Positions 46,525 through 57,877 of a stretch of 64,000 nt of DNA are shown here, one piece after another. A model generated the notes under the pieces. It was not told where the DNA came from. It saw only the letters and a program-made list of their open reading frames with translations, and made no database searches. The position numbers and the translations under genes are program-made. The stretch lies in NCBI GenBank assembly GCA_000310025.1, contig FN648623.1, forward strand, positions 1 through 64,000, read 5' to 3'. This stretch comes from Ectocarpus siliculosus. Lineage: Eukaryota; Sar; Phaeophyceae; Ectocarpales; Ectocarpaceae. The stretch's first letter is position 1, and each line of letters opens with the position of its first letter.

Positions 46525-49500
46525 ACGAGGCCATCCATTCTTTGGTTCTGGAGTTTCTCTTGCAGTATCATTCCAATCAGCTCTCTTCCGGTGTCTCCGA
46601 TGTCTTGCATTCGCCAGTTATTATCATGCGTGAGTCTTTCCACATTGACTTCTACGTCCTCTGACTTCCATCTAGATATCCCGTCCGCGAGGGTATTCTC
46701 GCGTCCCGGGATGTGTTTTGCCACATGACACCATCCGTTTTCAATCTCCATGCGACCAAGCAGTCTCATGAGCAGTCCCGCTCGCCTGTCTCTCGAGCCC
46801 CCACATCTGTTCACCCATGACACCGCCGACATATTGTCTCCCCTCATCATGATAGCTTGTCCGTGTTGCGTCGGCTTTTCTCCCACGACCATTTGGACCA
46901 CCCAACATGTAATTATCATTCCGAGCAGTTCTAGCGTGTTGATCGTGATCGCGCTGGTTTCTTTGGCTTCCGCTTTCCTTTTCAGCTCCGCGGTAAACGC
47001 GGGTTTAAATCGATACCGCCAGAATACCTTTAGTTCGGGACAGTGTCCGCCGACTGCGTCGAAGCTAGCATCCGACAGGTAGTGACGGAAAGGCGTGCGT
47101 TGGACGTGGTTAAAGAAAAACGCGCTAAGTGACTCTCCTTTCTCCGCCAGTTTAACTTTCAGCGCCCATCTCCAGAAGTCTAGGTCTCCATGGAACTCCC
47201 AACCGAGGCGTACCTGCCTCTTCTCTCTCGACCGTCTGTTAGCCTTGTCGTGTAGGCCAGTGAGGCGTAAGAGGTGCCACACGAAATATTTCCCCGCCCT
47301 CATGACATATGTCATGTTCCAGAGTTTTCCAGCCATACTCAGGACTTCTTGCACACTAGCGAATTCTCTGGTCTGTGGCCAATCGTTCTCTAGCGCGGTC
47401 CTTATCGCATCGATCCTCTCATGTGTTGTTGCGATCGTCATTTTATGGGTGTCTATCGTGTGTCCAAGAAAGTCCACTTTCGTGTTCCAGTCTGTGCTTT
47501 TCTTCGGGGCGAGAATGGGCGTTTGGCCCGCCTCTGCTGGCCCGAAGAGTCTCACACAGTCAGACGCTAATGACGCGGAGGCTACCAGCGCTGAAGCGTC
47601 GTCTGGCGCATGTTGTACTTTCAGTAAAGCGAAATCGTCTACGTACACCCCGCACGAGACATCGTCGTGGGGTCCGCCTCCGTCATGCGGTTTCACATTG
47701 GCGTCTCGGGGCACCCGGGCGGGTGGTCCGTCTTCCCACGGCTCGACTATTTTTACATGTGACATCATTTCGATCCCTTCGTCTACTAGTTGTACGTTGT
47801 GTACGTTGGTGTTGCGGTGTGAGTGTTTCAGCAGCGGACGCCATGACTCCCCAAAAACCGGGCGAACCTGCCCATCCAAACGTCAGTCTAAAGTCGGCGA
47901 CTAGTACGTCTCCTATCACATAGCAGAATTTTTGTGCATCGTCTGGCGCAACTCTCACGTTTCGGTAAGCGTTGTTCACGTCCGCTGTGGACACTAGTAT
48001 CCTCTTGTCAGGCCATTTGACTCTCAAGCGCGTTATTTCAGCAAGGAAAGCAGGTAGAGTCTCTCCGCACAAACAGTCGGGTACTTCTTCTGTTACCGTA
48101 TCCACGTTGACTCCTCCCTTCTGTCCGCGCATTAGTTTGGGGTCAAAAGAAAAATCGTTGATGATTCTGATTTTTTTTCCTACCACAGCTCCTAGCGGCG
48201 ATACGCGAACGCCCTTCATGCGAGCCGCGTCCGCTACGTCGAATATGAGGCATCTGTTCTGTTCGACGTCGTCTATCAGCTTCTTCCACACCAGTTCCGT
48301 GTGGGCGTCTATCGTACTGTGATTTCCGTATCGAAGAGCGCTCTCGAGGTTAGGCGGGCTGTCGTGCGTTTTTGCTGGCACACCGTTGTCTACGATGTCT
48401 ATGAGATTAGCTAAGTCTGGGAAGTGTTTTTTGGTTCCGAAGTGTTGTTCGAGGTCGCTCAGGTTTAGCGGCGGTGACACCAAGGTGCCGCCGATTTCCC
48501 TCGCGACGTCTCCCAACTTTCCGTCGTTCGTTTTTAGAAGCATGCTACCAGTCTTCGCAAGTTCGTGAATGATTTCCTGTTTTTCGTCAAGTCGTGTACC
48601 ACGTGCTAGGCATTCCTTTTGTTCTCTCCACATTTCAGCCAGTAGCTTCCCATAAGGAGGTGGCAAGGCTGCCGACCCGTCACTATCCGAGTCCCTCTTG
48701 CCGTAGGGGTCTTTGTCTCCAATACACGTATTGGGTCTAGCACTCTTGCGATCTTCTCCCTGGTGCGAGGGGTCTTTTTCTCCCCGCTAAGGGGGGTCTT
48801 CTCTAGTGTTCCCACTAGGTCTTTCTCTGTCTTTGTCTCCAATACACGTATTGGGTCTAGCACTCTTGTGATCTTCTCCCTGGTGCGAGGGGTCTTTTTC
48901 TCCCCGGTAACGGGGGTCTTCTCTAGTGTTACCACTAGGTCTTTCTCTGTCTTTGTGTCCAATACACGTATTGGGTCTAGCACTCTTGTGGTCTTCTCCC
49001 TGGTGCGAGGGGTCTTTTTCTCCCCGGTAACGGGGGTTTTCTCTAGTGTTCCCACTAGGTCTTTCTCTGTCTTTGTCTCCAATACACGTATTGGGTCTAG
49101 CACTCTTGCGATCTTCTCCCTGGTGCGAGGGGTCTTTTTCTCCCCGGTAACGGGGGTCTTCTCTAGTGTTCCCACTAGGTCTTTCTTTGTCTTTGTCTCC
49201 AATACACGTATTGGGTCTAGCACTCTTGCGATCTTCTCCCTGGTGCGAGGGGTCTTTTTCTCCCCGGTAACGGGGGTCTTTTCTAGTGTTCCCACTAGGT
49301 CTTTCTTTGTCTTTGTCTCCAATACACGTATTGGGTCTAGCACTCTTGCGATCTTCTCCCTGGTGCGAGGGGTCTTTTTCTCCCCGGTAACGGGGGTCTT
49401 TTCCAGCGTTCACGCCGGGTCTATTGTTTTCTCCCGTGTTACGGGGATCTTTTTCTCTCACTTGTTCAAGTCTAGCGCACGGTTGTTCTACTCCTTGGTT

Positions 49501-49823
49501 AGAGGGGTCCATTAGCGCTGGTTCTGCAGTAATTTCATGTTCATCACTATTGGTGCGTGGTCTACTTTGGCTGGTACTTCTACGAGTACACGGTTGTTCT
49601 ACTCCTTGGTTAGAGGGGTCCAATAGCTCTGGGTCTGCAGTAATTTCATGTTCCTCACTACTCGTACTTGATTACTCGGGCGGGTACTTCTTCTCTCACC
49701 GTAGAACACGTTCGGTGCCACCAACCCGGGAAGAGGCGCTTCAGTTAGCGCCACGGTCCTGCTCCTGTCTACAAAAGCTGCTACCGTGGGGTCATCCGCC
49801 CTCCTCGCCCGCGTTGGCCCCAC
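46500..49823 (-). pseudogene. Reverse transcriptase-RNase H polyprotein of the DIRS-like element, broken
   Basis: Upstream part: a short frame (ADDPTVAAFVDRSRTVALTE, 49,823-49,599), then a repeat-encoding stretch (below) and RT fingers and palm (48,666 to about 47,850: RVSPLGAVVGKKIRIINDFS, VSTADVNNAYRNV, FGWAGSPGFWGVMASA). The frame then jumps to 47,879-46,500: RT palm YVDD (near 47,640), connection (KVDFLGHTID), RNase H with YLSDASFDAVGG, NTLELLGM, RGDNMSAVSW and PGRENTLADG. Three breaks are seen: a frame change near 49,670 with a TAA, a TAG at 48,787-48,789 and the frame change at 47,830-47,880. The catalytic residues themselves are kept. A programmed frameshift at the last site cannot be excluded, but the TAG argues for decay. 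Confidence 0.85.
48705..49410 (-). repeat. 120-bp coding minisatellite in the retroelement polyprotein
   Basis: About six tandem copies with an exact 120-bp period (the string CACGTATTGGGTCTAGCACT recurs at +120). Each codes for 40 residues; in the RT frame they read DPRYRGEKDPSHQGED and KSARPNTCIGDKDRERPSGN. In the copy nearest RT one substitution (CGTTAC to CCTTAG) makes the stop at 48,787. The repeat is open in more than one minus frame and also on the plus strand. Confidence 0.92.
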
Positions 49824-49844
49824 CTCTGGATGGGGCCCGTATTG

Positions 49845-51113
49845 TCAGGAGTTGGCACCTGCTGCTCCGTGTGGCCTGTAGTTGTTGCTGTAACGGGCGA
49901 CTACGGGGCGTGGTGCAGCGGGGGCAGGGGCGGGTGCGGGGGCAGGGGCAAGGGCGGTCGCGGGTGCGGGGGCCCGGACTGGCGCTATGGGCGGCGGACC
50001 GGGGGGGGCGACGCTGGGGTGAACCTGTACGTGGTTGAGGGCGCAATGCGGGCGGGTGCACTTTTGTCCTTTCCAGTGGGAGTGACACGCGCGGTGGGGG
50101 GTTCCCCACGTGAGGAGGTCCTGCTGGAACGGGGACAGCGTCGCCACCGCGTGTTGGTTGGCGACGGGTGCTGCGGTTATCCGCGGGCGGGATGCTGTAT
50201 GACCGCTCGTGGCGCTGCTCGCTGACGCTTTCCTCTTCTGTGGCTGCGGGAGCCCGGCCAGGCCGTTGTTCAGCTTTCCGACGATGGCGTTGGCGTTGCC
50301 TTCCGCGGTGAGGCCGCGCAGCCGCGAAAACGCAGGGGGGGGGACGGGTTGCACGTCGTCAGCCGCCGGCGGGGATATGTCGTGGTCGGCGCGGATCGCG
50401 GCGCCAAGGTCTGAGATGTTCCCGAGATACTCGTTGATGTCGGTGTTGGTGTCGGTGATCAGGCGCGTCTTCACCGCTGCTTCTTGACCCATGATTTCCG
50501 CCGAATGAAGGCTGAGGTAGTCCCGGGCGTTGGACACAATGCGGCTGATCTCGGCTTTCAACTGTTGCCTGCGGCCGGTCGATGATTCGCCTGCGGCGTG
50601 TGTACCATGGTCCAACACGGCGAAGAACGCTTTCGCGAACGTCTCGAGGTGAACGATGAAGTCGCGTGGCTGCGGGGTCCACCCGGTAGGGAGGGGTGGG
50701 GAGAACTTGGCGATATGGACGTTGGCGATGGTCATCAACGAATCGATCATTTCGGCGTCGGGATAGGCCACTTTGCGGAGCAGCTGGGCAATTGCGTTCT
50801 TTGACAGCGTGGTGCCAACGAACCACCCACCGCGCAGCAGAAACAGCGTCGCCGCGGGCTCGTCTCCCCATGCCTTCGTGTCGCGGCGAAACCTCTCCTT
50901 TTGTACCTGGGTGTTAAGGCCCTGGTTTAACACGTTAATATTTGGGCCCAGAGCCTGTGCTTGCTGGGGCTGTAGCACGAGCTGGCCGCCTAGCGGGAGA
51001 TTAATAGGCTGGGGCTGGCCTTGCTGCTGGAGGCCGGCAGGGGGGAGGTGGCCAGGCTGCTGCGGCTGCTGCTGATGCTGCTGTTGCTGGTGGAGCTGCT
51101 GCTGCTGGTGGTA

Positions 51114-51161
<48 letters not shown>

Positions 51162-51623
51162 GTACTGGGGGTGCTGCTGCTGCTGTTGCTGCATCCTGAG
51201 CTCCAGGTTGCCGAGTCGATCGCTTTGCTCTTTTAGGAGTACAGACATCTGCAGCAGTAGCTGGACTGGGTTGATGGGGGGAGGTGGGCCTCCCAGCCCG
51301 GCTGGCGCGGCTCCGCCCGCATTCTGGTCTCCTCCTGCTGCGGGGGGCGCGTTGTTGTTTCCCGCCGCCTGTTGGTTTCCCACCGCCCCTGCTGGCTGGT
51401 TTCCTGCTGCTACTGCCTGTCCGCCACCATGGGGAGCTGCCGCTGCTGCTCCTCCTCCGCCGCCGCTGCTCTGTTGTTGGTTAGCTGCGGGCGGTGGTCC
51501 GTTGGGAGGCGGCGGTGGTGGCGGTGGAGGTGGCGCTGGCTGCGCTGGCTGCGCTGGCTGCGCTGGCTGCAGCTGCTGGGGGGGACCCTGACCCTGCTGC
51601 TGCAGGTTGTTGCCGTTGTTCAT
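49845..51623 (-). CDS. Gag-like protein of the DIRS-like element
   Basis: A 592-aa frame starting MNNGNNLQQQ. The N-terminal third is Pro/Gln/Ala/Gly-rich with PAQPAQPAQPA, poly-Pro and a long CAG-coded Gln tract (51,100-51,200 region). A folded-looking middle follows (AWGDEPAATLFLLRGGWFVG; LVSNARDYLSLHSAE-like helices). Then comes a C-x8-C-x4-C-x3-H cluster (CHSHWKGQKCTRPHCALNH), a zinc-knuckle-like RNA-binding motif, and a Pro-Ala tail. Position upstream of RT and the zinc cluster support a gag role: packaging the element RNA. The frame stays open for another 111 nt upstream of the ATG; I prefer the ATG because the upstream part is satellite sequence. Not broken. Confidence 0.75.
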
Positions 51624-52375
51624 CACTCTGGCGTGTCTAGGACCAAAATTCGATATAGTGTGTGGCGGCCGTGGTTGGTGCGCTTGTGTTGAAACAGCGC
51701 TACTTACCAGGGTTGTTGCCGTGGAGCGATTCACGCATGAATACAGAGCGGGTGAATGCCGGAACCACGCACATAAATAGTGTGTGGCGGCCGTGGTGGT
51801 GGGCTTGTTTTCGCAACAGCGCTACTTACCAGGGTTGTTGCCTGTGTGGCGTTTCACGCATGAATACGGAGAGTACGAATGCCGGAACCACACACATAAA
51901 TAGTGTGTGGCGGCCGTGGTTGGTGCGCTTGTTTTTGCAACAGCGCTACTTACCAGGGTTCGGTTGTTGCTTGCGTGGCGATTCACGCACGAATACAGAA
52001 AGTACGAACTCTGCAACCACACACATAAATAGTGTGTGGCGGCCGTGTTTGGTGCGCTTGTTTTGAAACAGCGCTACTTACCAGGGTTGTTGCCTGTGTG
52101 GCGTTTCACGCATGAATACAGAAGAGTATTAATGGCGGAACCACATACATGAGAAGTGTGTGGCGGCCGTGGTTGGTGGGCTTGTTTGTCAACAGCGCTA
52201 CTTACCAGGGTTGTTTCCTGTGGGCAATTCACGCATGAATACAGAAGTGTGTGAATGCCGGAACCACACACATGAGAAGTGTGCGGCGGCCGTGGTTGGA
52301 GGGCTTGTTTGTCAACAGCGCTTCCTTCTAGGGTTGTTGCCTGTGGGCGATTCACGCATGAACATAGTTTTTTTG

Positions 52376-52660
52376 TCACTAGTTATAAAATCCTGGTCTC
52401 CGTTGGAAGCTACGCGCTGCAAAGTGCGTTGTTAGTAAACTTGATCGACTTAACAAGTCGCGAGGGAAGGGATTGCTGTACCCTTCTGGCGTTAAAAATA
52501 TCTCAGGCAGGAACCGCAGGAGGGGGTCCAACCCCCCCTCCTAGGTGACCCCGGTTGGGTCTTCTATCTGGTAGAAGTGGAGGATAGGGGCCAGAGGGGC
52601 AGACGACAGAGTCCAATGATGGGAGAAAAAAAAAAAAAAAGAGAGAGTGCAAATGCCGAC
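52376..52660. other. Non-repeat insert in the satellite array
   Basis: Unique sequence with a C-rich hairpin (AGGAGGGGGTCCAACCCCCCCTCCT at 52,519-52,543) and an A-run at 52,627-52,640. No gene. Confidence 0.6.
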
Positions 52661-53539
52661 ACCAATATACACATGAATAGCGTGTGGCGGCCGGAGCTGG
52701 TGGACTTGTTTTTTCAACAAGCGCTACCTACGAGAGTTGCCGCTGGGGGTGATTCACGCATGAATACAGAGAAGGTAACTGCCGGAACCCCACGCATGAG
52801 TAGGGTGTGGCGGTCGGAGTTGGTGGACTTGTTTTGTTTTAACAAGTGGTACCTACGAGAGTTGTTGCCGTGGGGCGACTCACGCACAGGTACAGAGAGT
52901 ACTGCCGGAACCATACACATGGAAAGTGTGTGGCGGCCGAGGTCGTTGTACTTGTTTTTGTTTTCAACAAGCGCTACCTACGAGAGTTGTCGCCAGGGGC
53001 GATTCACGCACAGATATACAGAGTGTAACTGCCGGAACCACACGCATGAGTAGAGTGTGGCGGCCGGAGTTGGTGGACTTGTTTTCGCAACAGCGCTACG
53101 TACCTCCTCGAGCTGTCGCCTTGGGCGATTCACGCGGTCTGTTTATGCCGGAACCAAACACACCAATCGTGTTTGGCGGCCGTGGTTGGTGAGCTTGTCG
53201 TTTCTGCACATGGCTATCTACCAGGGTTGTCGCGTGGGGCGATTCGCGCAGATCAGTTTCGCCGGAATGTAACACATCAACCGTATTTGGCGGCCGTGGT
53301 GGTGAGTTTTACGTTTGAGCGCTACTTAACGCCGGTTGTCGCATGGAGCGATTCACGCAGATTAGGTTATGCCGGGAGCAAACACATCAATCGTGTTTGG
53401 CGGCAGTGGCTGGTGAGCTTGGTTTCGAACAGTGTTACCTGCCAGGGTTGTCGCATGGGGCGATTCATGCGGATTTGTTTTGCTGGTACCGATCGTGGGT
53501 GACGGCCATGGTTGGCGAGCTTCTGCTACCTACCACACC

Positions 53540-54220
53540 CCGAAATTGACCGTGTACCAGGTAGGCTTCTATTTCTACTGCTACAGAGACGAGTATATTG
53601 CCGTCGGTAAGGGTTATCGGTCGCTGGATTTCTCGCACTTTTGCCAAAGACCGAGCCTATTGACAGATGACGTGTGCAATCTATTGCAAATTGAAATGCT
53701 AATCAAATTTCACGATAGACATCGTTGGCAACAACAGACTGCGAAGGCTTCCTTCCGGTAGACACTGCTAGCAGTATTAGAAGAAGAAGCCTTCGAACAT
53801 GTTCTCGTGCAAGTGGATATATCCGTTACGACCTTGAGGACAGATTACCCAAATAGATATCGAGTATCGATGTTGCGTTTCGACATCTATCGGTAGCCCG
53901 CTCAAGAATATATTGCAGTAAACGATGTATATCGATGACATGTCATGAACCCATTGGCAATGGCTTCCGTGAGAACCGCTGAAAGTCTGGTGCTATGCAC
54001 AATTCATATCAATAGGAACCATCGATCATCTGTTACGGTTGACAACAGATATCGACAAAAAAAATTGAATATTTTGTTGTCCTTGACAAGGGAGGTCGAA
54101 AGGAACTTTCAAAATCTACTGTTTTTGACAATGGATATCGGGACAAACCTTTCAAAATCTATTGTCCCCGACAAGGGATGTCGATATTTGATGTTGTCAC
54201 TCGTGGTCCATTATAGCAAC
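53540..54220. other. A/T-rich insert in the satellite array
   Basis: It contains repeated TATCG-type words (GACATCTATCG, GGATATCG, AGATATCG) and several GTTGACA/TTGACAA strings at roughly 55-70 bp spacing. This looks like an older, unrelated tandem repeat. No gene. Confidence 0.5.
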
Positions 54221-55500
54221 CTACCAGGGTTGTCGCATGAGGCGATTGTTCAGATCAGTTTATGCCGGGACCAAACACATCAATCGTGTTTGGCGGCCGT
54301 GGCTGGTGAACCTCATTTTGGAACAGTGCTACTTGTCAGGGTTGTCACATCGGCCGATTCACGCAGATTTGTTCATGCCGGAACCAAGCACATATATCGT
54401 GTTTGGCGACCGTGGTTGGTAGCTTCTTGTTTCTGAACATGGTTATGTACCAGGGTCGTCGCATTGGGCGATTCACACAGATCAGTTTATGCCGGGACCA
54501 AACACATGACTCGTGTCTGGCGGTCGTGGTCGGTGAGCTTGATTCGGAACGGTGCTACGTGCGAGAATTGTCGCAGATTGACGCAGATTTGTCTATGCCG
54601 GCACCGGACGCATCAATCGTGTTTGGCGGTCCAAGTCGGTGGGCTTCGTATTGACCAGTGCTAACTAGCAGGGTTGTCGCAATGGGCGATTCACGCAGGT
54701 ATATTTCTGCTGGGATCGTGGTTGGCGACCGTGGTTGGTAGGCTTGTTTTTCCGCAGCACAACATACCAGAGTGTCGCATCGTGCGGTCCACGAAGCCCA
54801 TTTCTTTGCGGGGACCAAAATATCACTTGTGCTTCGCGGCCATGAAGTTGGCGGCGTATCACAGATGTCGCTTTGCACGGTTCACGCAGCCATGAATGCA
54901 TCACGAGGAAAAAAAGCTAAGTAGGCGACGGAACTAAACACGTCTACAATGTTTTGCAGATAGGGTGGGAGCGTTCGGTTTTCGAAGCGTTGCCAACTGC
55001 GATGGTCGCTTTTTGACGATTCACGCAGTCTTACCATCCATACATATTGTGCGCGGTCAGTATCTGCCGGGACCAGACACATCAGTCGTGGCTGGCGGTG
55101 GTGTGGTAGTTGTTCAACGATGTTGCCTACCGAGGCCGTCGCATTCGTGTGATTCCCGGAGACATGTCGATCAGAACTTGGTTGCCAGTATCTGCGTAGA
55201 CCACCCAATTTAACGTGTCCCAGTGGTTTTCTGCGAGTGGTGATGGAGTTCCGGTTGCGAAACGCTGTCTAATGCAGCCAGCGCATTCGCACAAATCCGG
55301 CAGTCATGGCAATCAAAATATGTTTTTCAACATTGCCACGGCGAATCACATGAATTTGTGATTGGCGACCATGGTTTGTAGGCTTGGTTTTGAACAGTGC
55401 TACGGTTGTCGCAGTGGGCGATTCACACGGATATATTATGCCGACAACCAAACACATCAGTCGTGAATAGTGGCCGTGGGTGTGCGCGTGTCCCTAGCAA

Positions 55501-57009
55501 CAACAGTGCTTCCCGCGGTTGTCGCATTCGAGCGATTCTTACTATCCAGTAGAATCATGAACATGGTTGGATTTGTTAGTATCCGCCAGGACAAAACAAC
55601 CAACATTTGTTGTTGGTTCTGTGGTAGGGCCGCCTGTTTCGTACAGCGGTGCCGTTCCTGCGGCCGCCGAGTTTGTGCGATTACGCGGTTGGTCATGTAT
55701 ATCGTGCAGATGATATGTGATCGGTATGTTCCGGGGCGAAACACATCAATCGTATTTTGGGCGGCCTGGTTTGGGGGGGCTTATTTCAACAGCACTACCC
55801 ACATTTACCACAGAGTCGGCATTCGTGCGATGCACGCACGAAATACTTTAATACCAATTTTCCCGCTATTCGCGTGGACGAAACACATCAACTCGGTTTC
55901 GTTTTGTTCCTGTTGCTTGTTGTGGAAGGGAGCGCTTGCACACTCGCAGACGGAGGTTGAATCGAGGTCACGCTTGGGCAGGGCGGCAGGACGCGGGCGG
56001 ACCGGTGCGCGGGGATGGCGACCGGCAACGCCAGGTGTTCCCTTTCAGAAGCCGTGACGGCGGGTATGTCCGCCGGGTGCCCCACGCCGCGACCACGCCG
56101 GGACCGTCTTCATGGGAGCCAGGGCTTACGCCCGCTCGGGGAGCAGCCAGGCGCCCGTGCTGTGCACGGTCTTCTCCGCGGAACGCAAACCGCTGCCCAG
56201 GGGTTCCGGTGGAATCAAAAGGATCGCTATCGAAGGGGTCGCCGAGAGCTGAGTGAGTTGAAACACACGGCCGAATGAGGGCGGCCCGACGGCATTGCAA
56301 TAAGGGCTGCAGCGAGATTTAAGGCCCAAGCGAACTCAGACCTGATGGACGACCTCATCGGGTCCTCAATCGCATAGCGGGGCAGCTGGTCGATGCGGCG
56401 GCGGTGTGCAGGAAGCCATCCGTATCACCGCCGGGTGCCGATTATTCCTGCCGTCGTTACGCCGGCGTGGTCGGGGCTCTCCTCGTACATCGCAACAGGC
56501 GATCCAAGAATCGGGATGAGGTTAACGACCCATGATGGGGATACAGAGCTGATGGCGGAGCAGTTGCTCTGGCGGTGGCGTCGTTGTCATGTTGTGCAAC
56601 ATTGCCCGATGACGCGCCGGTAACATCGTGTCTTAATTACAGGTTGTGCAGTGCTAGTTCTGAAGTATGACCAAGCCCGCGGAGCTTCGAGGCAAATCGT
56701 TAAGAAATAGGGGTGAATCCCAGAAACTAATGCGTGCTGCACCATTTAGCTAAGGATTTGGGAATTTGCTGTATACGGCGGTTAGGGGCAACAAAAAATT
56801 GGAACGAGTATCCTAGAGGGCGGGCAGGTGAAATCAGAGGAATGTGTAGGAGCCGCCCACAGTAGAGGACTCGCGGGTGGTGTCCCGTTCGGTACGACAT
56901 AGCGAGTCGGGAGGCAATCGGGGGAAAGCACGTTGTGCGGTAGGTAGGCAATAACAGGAGCTAATCCCACTGCACGAGTAGTGTCATGATGACCTCGATG
57001 TTGGCGAAG
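55501..57009. other. No gene recognised; GC-rich patch at 55,960-56,280
   Basis: The GC-rich patch is open in several frames at once, as expected from its composition, and none shows a family motif. Remnants of the satellite hairpin fade out near 55,750-55,890. Confidence 0.5.
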
Positions 57010-57877
57010 AAAATGGTAGGGTACCATTTTGGGGACTTGGTCATCTGAGACTACTGTGTGCAGTAAGTTTGGTTCCCTCCACCGCAGGAGTTCCGTCCAC
57101 CGCAGGAGAGAACACCCTCAGTTTCTGTTTGGAGGGAAGAGAGAGACAGTAGTTATTGCGAGAGAGGCAGAGGCACGATAGAAAGGCCGCAGAAACGTGT
57201 CTGCGGGAGACGTGCTCTCTGCCAGTTTGGTATCTCTCTCTTCCCTCGGGCTTAAGAAACATATTAATAAATATATTCGAAAGAAAACAACAAAGGACAG
57301 GTTTGTTTAAGGCGTAGACAAAGGCGTAGACGAAACGAACCGAGGTTTATTGAAACATCTCGAACTCCCATACTGTTTATATTGGGGTACCCGGAACGTA
57401 TTGCGTACTGCGGGGGCCCCTCGGTCGAGAGGAGGAGTCGCATGTGTTACCGTTCTGTTCAAGCCTTGTGTCCACAGAGTCTTAGCGTGCCAGGGAGAGA
57501 GTACCGCAGACACAACTAGCGAGGTGGTCACATAGAAGGCTTCTAGTGGTATGCCAGCCTCTGGAGCTGACAGGAAGTGGAGTCTTTTCCCACCCACCCA
57601 CCCCTTTTCTTTCGAAGGTGCGGGAAAGGAGAGGACTGACTCAAGTATCTGGTAGAACTTGTAGCTGTATGTGAGGCGAACAAAATGGTAGGGTACCATT
57701 TTGGGGACTTGGTCACCTGAGACTACTGTGTGCAGTAAGTTTGGTCCCCTCTACCGCAGCAGAGAGCACCCTCAGTTGCTGTTCGGAGGGAAGAGAGAAA
57801 AAGTGTTTATTGGGAGAGAGGCAGAGGCACGATAGAAAGGCCGTGAAAACGCGTCTGCGGGAAACGAGCTCTCTGCC
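57010..57877. mobile_element. Small LTR-like direct-repeat structure (TRIM-like candidate)
   Basis: Direct repeats at 57,010-57,223 and 57,682-57,877 both begin AAAATGGTAGGGTACCATTT and end CTCTCTGCC. The first carries an extra internal duplication (CCACCGCAGGAG twice). Just inside the left repeat is TTTGGTATC, which partly resembles the TGGTATC start of a methionine-tRNA primer-binding site. The interior (about 460 bp) includes the second copy of the 43,050 repeat. No coding capacity. Confidence 0.5.
57292..57582 (+). repeat. Dispersed repeat, copy 2
   Basis: Direct counterpart of 43,050-43,343, lying between the two LTR-like repeats. Confidence 0.8.

Larger units (their letters stand above)
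44564..51700 (-). mobile_element. Tyrosine-recombinase retrotransposon (DIRS/Ngaro-like), decayed
   Basis: Minus-strand order: gag-like frame (51,623-49,845), RT-RNase H frames (49,823-46,500), tyrosine recombinase (46,524-45,337), then two 178-bp direct repeats at 45,111-45,288 and 44,564-44,741 with a 369-bp spacer. RT, RNase H and YR without a DDE integrase or LTRs define the DIRS-like order. The repeat pair just downstream of the recombinase fits the B1-A2-B2 part of Ngaro/PAT split direct repeats. The matching A1 at the 5' end was not found; the region upstream of gag is the 123-bp satellite. RT is broken by a stop and frameshifts, so the copy is not autonomous. Confidence 0.8.
51661..55500. 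repeat. Satellite array of ~123-bp monomers with a conserved hairpin
   Basis: Monomers contain CAGCGCTACTTACCAGGGTTGT, GGCGATTCACGCATGAATACAG, TGCCGGAACCACACACAT and GTGTGTGGCGGCCGTGGTTG. TGTGGCGG anchors occur at about 51,661, 51,783, 51,906, 52,035, 52,159, 52,282, 52,683, 52,806, 52,929, 53,058, 53,173, 53,289, 53,400, 54,293, 54,406, 54,522 and 54,626. Monomers are homogeneous on the left, next to gag, and increasingly diverged to the right, fading after 55,500. Non-array inserts lie at 52,376-52,660 and 53,540-54,220. Every monomer holds an inverted repeat with a 7-base loop. Confidence 0.9.

Noticed and set aside
51661-53500. CRISPR-like regular repeat
   Set aside because: Monomers are contiguous at ~123 bp with no unique spacers, in eukaryotic DNA; it is a satellite.
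55936-56280. GC-rich open frames, Arg/Pro/Gly-rich
   Set aside because: Open in several frames because of composition; no motif or start context.
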